Positions 1 through 4,577 of a DNA stretch of 6,109 bases are shown here, piece after piece. The position numbers and the translations under genes were made by a program. Below the pieces are notes generated by a model that was not told where the DNA came from, did not search any database, and worked only from the letters and a program-made list of their open reading frames with translations. The stretch is from Chloroflexota bacterium (GTDB lineage: Bacteria; Chloroflexota; Limnocylindria; Limnocylindrales; CSP1-4): NCBI GenBank assembly GCA_021802185.1, contig JAKAAV010000153.1:1-6109 (forward strand). The letters are read 5' to 3'. Position 1 is the first letter of the stretch, and each line of letters opens with the position of its first letter.

Positions 1-999
1 GCCGCCGAACCCGAAGCGCATCGCGGAGAGCACCTTGTCGGCGAAGTCCGCCTCGCCGCGGGACGTGAACCGCTCGTACAGCGCGGTGGTCAGGATCGGC
101 GCGGGCGCGCCCACGTCGATCGCGGCAATGCTCGTCCAGCGCCCCTCGCCCGAGTCCGACACGCGGCCGGAGAAGTCGGCGAGGTCCGGGCTCTGCAGGA
201 GCGCCTGGGCGGTCAGGTCGAGCAGCCATGACGCGATGACCGAGCCGCGCCGCCACACCTCGGCGACCGCCGCCAGGTCGAAGTCGTACTGGTACAGCTC
301 GGGCTCGCGCAGCGGCGTCGTCTCCGCGTCGATGTCGCGCTCGACGCCGCCGATGTTCGCGTGGGCGAGGATGTTGATCCCCTCGGCGTATGCCGCCATG
401 AGGCCGTACTCGATGCCGTTGTGGACCATCTTCACGAAGTGGCCCGCGCCGGCGGGCCCGCAGCGCAGGTAGCCCTGCTCGGCCGTGTCGGGCTCGCCCT
501 CGCGGCCGGGGGTCCGGCTCGTGGCACCGAGGCCGGGGGCGAGCGCCTTGAAGATCGGGTCGAGGAGCGTCACGGCGTCCTCGGGGCCGCCGATCATCAG
601 GCAGTAGCCGCGCTCGAGGCCCCACACGCCCCCGGACGTGCCGCAGTCGAGGTAGCGGACGCCCTTCGGCTCGAGCTGCTTCGAGCGCCGGATGTCGTCC
701 ACGTAGTAGCTGTTGCCGCCGTCCACGACGACGTCGCCCTCGTCGAGGAGCGGCACGATCTGGTCCAGGGTCGCGTCGACCGACGCCGCCGGGACCATGA
801 GCCAGAGCACGCGCGGCTTGTCGAGCTTCGCGACGAGATCGGAGAGCGACGTGGCTCCGTCGGAGATCGCGCCGTCCTTCACCATCGACTCGACCGTGTC
901 GGCGTGGCGGGCGTAGCCCACGACGGTGTGGCCGTTCCGCAGCCACCGGCGCGACATGTTGGCGCCCATGCGCCCCAGCCCGACGAGCCCCAGCTTCAT
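1..999 (-). CDS. gnd: 6-phosphogluconate dehydrogenase, decarboxylating (GntZ/YqeC-type short form), 3' end cut by window edge
   Basis: Oxidises and decarboxylates 6-phosphogluconate to ribulose 5-phosphate with reduction of NAD(P), in the cytoplasm. I translated 333 codons without a stop from the ATG at 999-997. Visible in order: Rossmann nucleotide loop GLGRMGANM (residues 7-15), VVVDGGNSYY (90-99), the substrate segment CGTSGGVWGLERGY (119-132) and the catalytic block GAGHFVKMVHNGIEYG (184-199), with K190 and N194 as the expected catalytic residues. The last residues seen, AMRFGFGG, match the usual family C-terminus, so probably only a few codons are missing. A strong Shine-Dalgarno sequence, GAAGGGAG (1007-1014, minus strand), lies 7 nt before the ATG and fixes the start. 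It is the next minus-strand gene after the sugar-binding lipoprotein, 174 bp away. The family assignment is firm; NAD versus NADP preference is not decided. Confidence 0.95.
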   Translation of the reverse strand, partial: MKLGLVGLGRMGANMSRRWLRNGHTVVGYARHADTVESMVKDGAISDGATSLSDLVAKLDKPRVLWLMVPAASVDATLDQIVPLLDEGDVVVDGGNSYYVDDIRRSKQLEPKGVRYLDCGTSGGVWGLERGYCLMIGGPEDAVTLLDPIFKALAPGLGATSRTPGREGEPDTAEQGYLRCGPAGAGHFVKMVHNGIEYGLMAAYAEGINILAHANIGGVERDIDAETTPLREPELYQYDFDLAAVAEVWRRGSVIASWLLDLTAQALLQSPDLADFSGRVSDSGEGRWTSIAAIDVGAPAPILTTALYERFTSRGEADFADKVLSAMRFGFGG

Positions 1000-1006
1000 C
1001 AAGCGG

Positions 1007-1014
1007 CTCCCTTC
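1007..1014 (-). promoter_or_regulatory. Ribosome binding site of gnd
   Basis: Minus strand reads GAAGGGAG, then 7 nt, then the ATG at 999. This is a near-ideal Shine-Dalgarno match and settles the start codon. It sits directly downstream of the small stem-loop at 1022-1043. Confidence 0.75.
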
Positions 1015-1021
1015 TGTCCTG

Positions 1022-1043
1022 GCGGCTGCCGCATGACAGCCGC
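1022..1043. repeat. Short inverted repeat (7-bp stem, 8-nt loop) in the gnd leader
   Basis: GCGGCTG (1022-1028) and CAGCCGC (1037-1043) are perfect reverse complements around an 8-nt loop. It lies 7 bp upstream of the gnd ribosome binding site, so in a minus-strand transcript it would form in the gnd 5' leader. Whether it has a role is unknown. Confidence 0.5.
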
Positions 1044-1045
1044 AA

Positions 1046-1070
1046 GAGGCGGCGAAGGATTCGCCGCCTC
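1046..1070. repeat. Perfect inverted repeat, 11-bp stem with 3-nt loop
   Basis: GAGGCGGCGAA (1046-1056) pairs perfectly with TTCGCCGCCTC (1060-1070) around a 3-nt loop. Neither side has a T-tract, so it is not a canonical Rho-independent terminator. It could be an mRNA-stabilising hairpin, a REP-like element, or a Rho-assisted termination aid between the lipoprotein gene and gnd. The repeat is seen directly; its role is inference. Confidence 0.6.
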
Positions 1071-1077
1071 CGCTGCC

Positions 1078-1173
1078 GGTGACGCCATTGCGCGAGCCCG
1101 ATCGCTCGGCGCGGTGCCCTGCCGTCGCGCTTCGCCCGCCTGTCCGCGGGCGAAGCGGCGGCCATGCGTCACC
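1078..1173 (-). other. Candidate structured RNA or palindromic element: outer 8-bp stem enclosing two hairpins
   Basis: GGTGACGC (1078-1085) and GCGTCACC (1166-1173) are perfect reverse complements. They enclose a 5-bp stem (CGAGC 1093-1097 with GCTCG 1104-1108) and a 12-bp stem (1128-1139 with 1146-1157), so the 96-nt segment can fold as a three-way junction. The outer arm abuts the TAG stop of the lipoprotein gene (1176-1174). It would be transcribed as that gene's 3' untranslated region. I recognise no known riboswitch or ncRNA family. Confidence 0.4.
1128..1157 (-). terminator. Strong 12-bp hairpin 17 nt after the lipoprotein stop codon; possible terminator or mRNA stabiliser
   Basis: CGCTTCGCCCGC (1128-1139) and GCGGGCGAAGCG (1146-1157) are perfect reverse complements around a 6-nt loop. 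On the minus strand it begins shortly after the TAG of the sugar-binding protein gene, where terminators and stability hairpins usually sit. The following bases are GC-rich with no T-run, so intrinsic termination is doubtful. A 3'-end stabilising hairpin, which would allow high expression of the binding protein relative to downstream genes, is an equally good reading. Confidence 0.4.
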
Positions 1174-2529
1174 CTACTTGCACGCTCCACTGCTCTTGCA
1201 TGCGCTCGCGATCGCGCTCTGCGCGTTCGCCACATTCTGGTCGTTCACGAACTGCGCGATCGCGGTCGTGATCGGGGTCAGGAACGCCGGAATGCTCGCC
1301 GGCCCGTTCGCCTCGCTCGGGACGAGCTGGTCCTTCGCGAAGTCCTGCATCGACGACTGCGAGTAGGCGTCGAAGACGCTCGGGCTGCAGTCCAGCCGCG
1401 CGCACACGGAGCCCTTGATCGGGTTGAACGCCTCCTGCGCCTTGACCGAGCCGAGCGTCTGGAGCCACGCGATCGTCTGGCCCGGGTCCTTGATGTTCTT
1501 CGGCATCCCGAAGGTGTCGGTCACGACGATGAAGTCGCCGGAGGTGCCCGGCGCGGGCGACCACCCGAAGTCCTGGTTCGGCTTCCAGCCGTTGGACTCG
1601 AAGTAGCCCTTCGCCCAGTCGCCCATGATGTTCATCGCGGCCTTGCCCTGCATCACCAGGCCGTCCGCCTGGTCCCAGGTCAGCGTGGCGTGGTCGTTGT
1701 TCACGTAGCCGACGACCTTCGCCATCGTCTGCAACGCCTGCGTGACCTTCGGATCCGTCCAGGGGAAGTTGCCCGTCCAGATGTTCCGGTAGTCGTTCGG
1801 GCCGAGCGTCGAGAGGAGGATGTCCTCGAACAGCTGGAGCGACTCCCACTGGTCCTTGTCGCCCAGCGCGAGGGGCGTGATCCCCTGCGCCTTCAGCTTG
1901 TCCGCCACCGTGAAGAAATCGTTCCACGACGTCGGCGGCTGGAGGTTGTACTTGCTGAAGATCGACTTGTTGTACCAGAGGACGCCGTTGCGGTGGACGT
2001 CGAGCGGCACCGCGTACGGCGCGCCGTTGTAGCTGACGAGGTCGATCAGCTGCTTCGGGAACTTGCTCATCCAGCCCTGCTGCTGGTACAGCGCAGTCAG
2101 GGGCTGCATGTAGTTGGTCTTGACCCAGTTGTCGATCAGCTCAGCGCCGCCGTGGATCTGGAACGTGTCGGGCGGCTGGTTCGCCTGCATCCGCTGAGCC
2201 AGGACCGCGTTCGCGTTCGACCCGGCGCCGCCGGCGACGACTGCGTTGGTGATCTTGATGCTCGGGTACTGCTGGTTGAAGACCTTCTCGACCGCGGCCA
2301 GGGCCTGGGCCTCCCCGCCCGCCGTCCAGTAGCTGAAGATCTCGAGGTTGCCGCTGCTGGCGGCCGTCGGGAACGCTCCCGCGGCCGCGCTGCCGGCCGG
2401 CGCGGCGCTTCCTCCCGCGGCCGAGCTTGCCGCCGGCGCCGTGTAGCCTGAGCTGTTGCACGCTCCGAAAACGATGAGCGCGGTCGCGGCAACGACACCG
2501 AGCCGCGCCGGCATGGTGCCGACTCTCAT
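1174..2529 (-). CDS. Sugar ABC transporter substrate-binding lipoprotein (family 1, glucose/mannose GtsA-like)
   Basis: Extracytoplasmic solute receptor, 451 aa, that should hand an aldose to the two permeases encoded on the other strand. The N-terminus is a lipoprotein signal: MRVGTMPAR, a hydrophobic stretch 10-23, and lipobox VFGAC with Cys24 as the lipid-attachment site. An Ala/Ser/Gly-rich tether follows (25-60). The body starts at NLEIFSYW (61-68) and contains PPDTFQIHGGAELIDNWV (119-136) and QGKAAMNIMGDW (294-305), a family 1 binding-protein signature. These segments and the PIKGSVCAR region (370-378) look like the GtsA/Thermus glucose-mannose-binding group, so an aldose ligand is inferred. 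The start at 2529 has GGGGGAG 7 nt upstream. A longer in-frame start at 2652 would lie inside the -35 box and spoil the signal peptide. Mature cysteines are C376, C381, C444 and C450. Confidence 0.92.
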   Translation of the reverse strand: MRVGTMPARLGVVAATALIVFGACNSSGYTAPAASSAAGGSAAPAGSAAAGAFPTAASSGNLEIFSYWTAGGEAQALAAVEKVFNQQYPSIKITNAVVAGGAGSNANAVLAQRMQANQPPDTFQIHGGAELIDNWVKTNYMQPLTALYQQQGWMSKFPKQLIDLVSYNGAPYAVPLDVHRNGVLWYNKSIFSKYNLQPPTSWNDFFTVADKLKAQGITPLALGDKDQWESLQLFEDILLSTLGPNDYRNIWTGNFPWTDPKVTQALQTMAKVVGYVNNDHATLTWDQADGLVMQGKAAMNIMGDWAKGYFESNGWKPNQDFGWSPAPGTSGDFIVVTDTFGMPKNIKDPGQTIAWLQTLGSVKAQEAFNPIKGSVCARLDCSPSVFDAYSQSSMQDFAKDQLVPSEANGPASIPAFLTPITTAIAQFVNDQNVANAQSAIASACKSSGACK

Positions 2530-2536
2530 GACCCAT

Positions 2537-2543
2537 CTCCCCC
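2537..2543 (-). promoter_or_regulatory. Ribosome binding site deciding the start of the sugar-binding lipoprotein
   Basis: Minus strand reads GGGGGAG, a 7-nt spacer, then the ATG at 2529-2527. This supports a start just before a classic lipoprotein signal peptide, rather than the in-frame ATG 41 codons upstream. Confidence 0.7.
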
Positions 2544-2599
2544 TGTGCCTGGCATTCGAGCCTGGAACGACGCAGATCCCCGGCGAGCGGAGCGCCATG

Positions 2600-2610
2600 T
2601 GGTCATACCG
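2600..2610 (-). promoter_or_regulatory. Putative GntR operator, copy 1 (lipoprotein gene leader)
   Basis: The minus strand reads CGGTATGACCA, identical over 11 bases to the plus-strand copy at 2756-2766. The core GGTNNNACC is a palindrome close to the published FadR-type consensus TGGTNNNACCA. Relative to the predicted lipoprotein-gene start site near 2617 it spans roughly +8 to +18, where a bound repressor would block transcription. The adjacent FadR-family regulator is the obvious candidate ligand. Confidence 0.65.
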
Positions 2611-2623
2611 GTGGATCGGGTCC

Positions 2624-2652
2624 ACGGTAGTCCGGGTCGGGGCGCGTGTCAA
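2624..2652 (-). promoter_or_regulatory. Promoter of the sugar-binding lipoprotein gene
   Basis: On the minus strand, a consensus -35 box TTGACA (2652-2647) is followed by a 17-bp spacer and TACCGT (2629-2624), a TANNNT-type -10 box. Predicted transcription start is near 2617, giving a leader of about 88 nt before the ATG at 2529. That leader contains one copy of the 11-bp operator. Confidence 0.6.
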
Positions 2653-2677
2653 CGACGGGATGGGGTTACGTAGGCGT

Positions 2678-2699
2678 TACGCGAGCACGAGTTCGCGTA
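2678..2699. promoter_or_regulatory. Inverted repeat midway between the divergent promoters; possible shared activator site
   Basis: TACGCGA (2678-2684) and TCGCGTA (2693-2699) are perfect reverse complements separated by 8 bp. The centre, 2688.5, is exactly halfway between the two -35 boxes (2647-2652 and 2725-2730), leaving 25 bp on each side. The dyad is therefore centred about 71.5 bp upstream of both predicted start sites. A direct repeat GTTACG (2665-2670 and 2676-2681) overlaps its left edge. The binding factor is unknown. Confidence 0.45.
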
Positions 2700-2724
2700 T
2701 CAGCCGCATCGACGACGCCGCATC

Positions 2725-2753
2725 TTGACGCCGCGCTGGACCCCGCGTATGGT
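2725..2753 (+). promoter_or_regulatory. Promoter of the GntR regulator-permease operon, predicted leaderless
   Basis: TTGACG (2725-2730), a 17-bp spacer, then TATGGT (2748-2753), which fits TANNNT. Counting 7 bp on from the -10 box gives a start at A2760, the first base of the regulator's ATG. There is no Shine-Dalgarno-like sequence before that ATG, which agrees with a leaderless mRNA. The second operator copy overlaps this point. Confidence 0.55.
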
Positions 2754-2755
2754 CG

Positions 2756-2766
2756 CGGTATGACCA
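2756..2766 (+). promoter_or_regulatory. Putative GntR operator, copy 2 (over regulator start site and start codon)
   Basis: CGGTATGACCA, the same 11-mer as at 2600-2610 but in the opposite orientation. It covers the predicted transcription start and the ATG of the regulator gene, so binding would repress the regulator and the downstream permeases. This is a typical autoregulatory arrangement for FadR-family proteins. Confidence 0.65.
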
Positions 2767-3566
2767 GTCGCCCGGGGAAGAGCCGGGACTCGCTCGCGGC
2801 CGAGCTGGAGGCCGAGATCCTGTCCGGCGGCCTGGCGCCCGGCGACAGGCTGTTTTCCGAGCGCCAGCTGGCCGAGCGACAGGGCGTCAGCCGCCCAATG
2901 GTGCGCGAAGCGCTGCGGATTCTCGCGGAGCGCGGGCTTGTCGAGATCGCCCCGGGACGCGGCGCGTTCGTCCGTCACCCCTCTCCCCTCGCCGGTTCGC
3001 GTCCGCTGGACGCCGTGTACCGCCGCGCCCACCCCACCGCCTGGGAGCTGATCGAGGCGCGGCTCGTCATCGAGTCAGAGACGGCGTCGCTCGCGGGCCA
3101 ACGCGCGGGACTGGACGACGTGCGGCGGCTCGAGCGGCGCCTGCAGGCGCTCGAGTCGGCGCCAGATCCGGCGGAGTCCGTCAGGCGCGACCTCGCGTTC
3201 CACCTCGAGGTGGCGGTCGCGGCACATAACCGGATCCTCGAGGCGGTGCTCGCCTCGCTCGCCTCGCTCCTCGCGGAGCTGATGGTGCGGACGCTCGGAG
3301 AGCCCGAGGTGCACCAGCGGACGGCCCGGTTCCATCGCGAGGTGTACGAGGCGATCGCCGCGCGCGATCCGGAACGGGCACGGGCGGCGATGCGCGGCCA
3401 CCTCGACCCCGCACCGGCGGGGTTGGGGCGGCAGCACGACGACGACCTCGATGCGATGGCGCTGCGGGCGCTGCGACGCCTCGGCCTCGGTGACGACCTG
3501 CCCCGGTTCCTCCGCGACGTCGTGCCGGCCGACCTGGGGTCCGGGGAGACGGTCGGGGCCGGGTGA
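2760..3566 (+). CDS. GntR-family transcriptional regulator, FadR subfamily with FCD ligand domain
   Basis: DNA-binding regulator of 268 aa. Residues 10-72 are the winged helix-turn-helix: ILSGGLAPGDRLFSERQLAE, then GVSRPMVREALRILAERGLVE as recognition region and GRGAFV as the wing. Residues about 95-217 form the all-helical FCD effector domain. Its metal-site pattern is intact: D144 and H148 in RRDLAFH, H192 in FHREVYEAI and H214 in MRGHL. Family members usually sense organic or sugar acids. After the FCD domain an Asp/Arg/Leu-rich tail of about 50 residues is longer than usual. I chose the ATG at 2760 because it precedes the first conserved helix. An in-frame ATG at 2646 would add 38 unconserved residues and run through the promoter. 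It is first in an operon with the permeases (45-bp gap) and diverges from the binding-protein gene. It likely controls both through the CGGTATGACCA sites. Confidence 0.9.
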   Translation: MTSRPGKSRDSLAAELEAEILSGGLAPGDRLFSERQLAERQGVSRPMVREALRILAERGLVEIAPGRGAFVRHPSPLAGSRPLDAVYRRAHPTAWELIEARLVIESETASLAGQRAGLDDVRRLERRLQALESAPDPAESVRRDLAFHLEVAVAAHNRILEAVLASLASLLAELMVRTLGEPEVHQRTARFHREVYEAIAARDPERARAAMRGHLDPAPAGLGRQHDDDLDAMALRALRRLGLGDDLPRFLRDVVPADLGSGETVGAG

Positions 3567-3611
3567 CAACGGTCAGGGGGGCGACGTGACGAGCAGTCGA
3601 AGGGGGATGCC

Positions 3612-4577
3612 GTGCGCGGGAGACTGTTGACGATCGCACTGCTGGCACCGGCGGCCATCGCCAGCCTGGTGTTCGTCTACCTCTTCATCGCGTGGACGTT
3701 CTACGCCTCGCTGACGAGCTGGAACGCCGTCAGGCCGCTGAAGGGCCTGCTGCCGGATTTCCCGATCATCGGGCTCGCCAACTACCAGACGCTGTTCGCG
3801 ACGCAGCGGTTCTGGCCCAACGACGTCTTCAACACGGCCGTGTTCACGGTCGCGTTCATCATCCTGAGTGTCGCGATCGGACTGCTGCTCGCGATCCTGC
3901 TCGACCAGCGCATTCGCGGCGAGGTCTTGTTCCGCAACATCTTCCTGCTGCCGATGGCGCTGTCGTTCGTGGTGACCGCCACGATCTGGGCCTGGATCTT
4001 CAACCCCAACACCGGCATCAACCAGCTCCTCGACCCGCTCGGGATCAACGCCGTGCGCACCGGGCTGCTCTCGTTCGCGCCGCTGAAGCCGCTGTGGGAT
4101 GTGCTCGACTTCCTGCGCATCGATGTGCTGCGCCTGGGCCTGACCACCGACCCCCGCGCCGCGCTCGGCGCCGTGGTGATCGCCGCCACGTGGCAGATGT
4201 CGGGCTTCGTGATGGCGATGTTCCTCGCCGGGCTCCGCGGTGTGTCCGAGGAGCTCCGGGAGGCGGCCCGAGTGGACGGCGCAACGGAGCGGCAGATCTA
4301 CGTCCACGTGCTGATCCCGCAGCTCCGCCCCGTGCTCGTGAGCGTGATCGTGATCCTCGGCTACATCTCGCTGAAGATCTTCGACCTCGTCTTCATCATG
4401 ACCCGCGGCGGCCCCGGCATTGCCACCGACGTGCCGTCGATCTTCATGTACCTGAGCGCGTTCCAGAGCCAGCTGTACGCGCTGGCCGCCTCGATCGCGA
4501 TCGTCATGCTGATCGTCAGCGCGATCGTGGTGATCCCCTACATGTGGTCGCAGCTGCGGACGGAGGGGCAAGCATGA
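3612..4577 (+). CDS. Sugar ABC transporter permease, MalF/GtsB type
   Basis: Inner-membrane channel half of the sugar importer, 321 aa. Six hydrophobic segments are visible at roughly 6-33, 74-97, 108-130, 185-206, 241-263 and 288-311. The cytoplasmic EAA loop, which docks the ATPase, reads ELREAARVDGATERQIY (214-230) and ends at P236, with E217, A218, A219, D222 and G223 in place. FDLVFIMTRGGPGIATDVP (257-275) resembles glucose/mannose GtsB-like permeases. The segment between the third and fourth membrane spans (about 131-184) looks longer than in many relatives. Translation starts at GTG 3612 behind AAGGGGGA (3600-3607). The nearby ATG at 3607 is in another frame and stops after a few codons. 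It follows the regulator by 45 bp and overlaps the next gene by 4 bp (ATGA). It pairs with the next permease as a heterodimer. Substrate is inferred. Confidence 0.93.
   Translation: MRGRLLTIALLAPAAIASLVFVYLFIAWTFYASLTSWNAVRPLKGLLPDFPIIGLANYQTLFATQRFWPNDVFNTAVFTVAFIILSVAIGLLLAILLDQRIRGEVLFRNIFLLPMALSFVVTATIWAWIFNPNTGINQLLDPLGINAVRTGLLSFAPLKPLWDVLDFLRIDVLRLGLTTDPRAALGAVVIAATWQMSGFVMAMFLAGLRGVSEELREAARVDGATERQIYVHVLIPQLRPVLVSVIVILGYISLKIFDLVFIMTRGGPGIATDVPSIFMYLSAFQSQLYALAASIAIVMLIVSAIVVIPYMWSQLRTEGQA

Noticed and set aside
361..2451. Very long plus-strand open frame (696 codons) opposite gnd and the lipoprotein gene
   Set aside because: It is rich in Arg/Val/Glu/Asp/His low-complexity sequence, has no recognisable motif, spans the gnd start, the structured gap and most of the lipoprotein gene, and has no ribosome binding site. 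It is a shadow frame of high-GC coding sequence.
2530..2652. Longer start for the lipoprotein gene at 2652
   Set aside because: That ATG overlaps the TTGACA -35 box, lacks a Shine-Dalgarno, and puts 41 unrelated residues before a good lipoprotein signal peptide that has its own GGGGGAG site.
2646..2759. Longer start for the GntR regulator at 2646
   Set aside because: It would add 38 unconserved residues and translate through the predicted promoter. The winged helix begins just after the ATG at 2760.
2749..2763. Mini-ORF ATG GTC GCG GTA TGA overlapping the regulator start
   Set aside because: Only four codons, its ATG lies inside the predicted -10 box and would not be transcribed from that promoter. 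Probably coincidence.
3564..3611. Possible promoter or terminator between the regulator and first permease
   Set aside because: Only a 4-bp inverted repeat (TGAC/GTCA) and no -35/-10 pair or T-tract. The 45-bp gap fits co-transcription.
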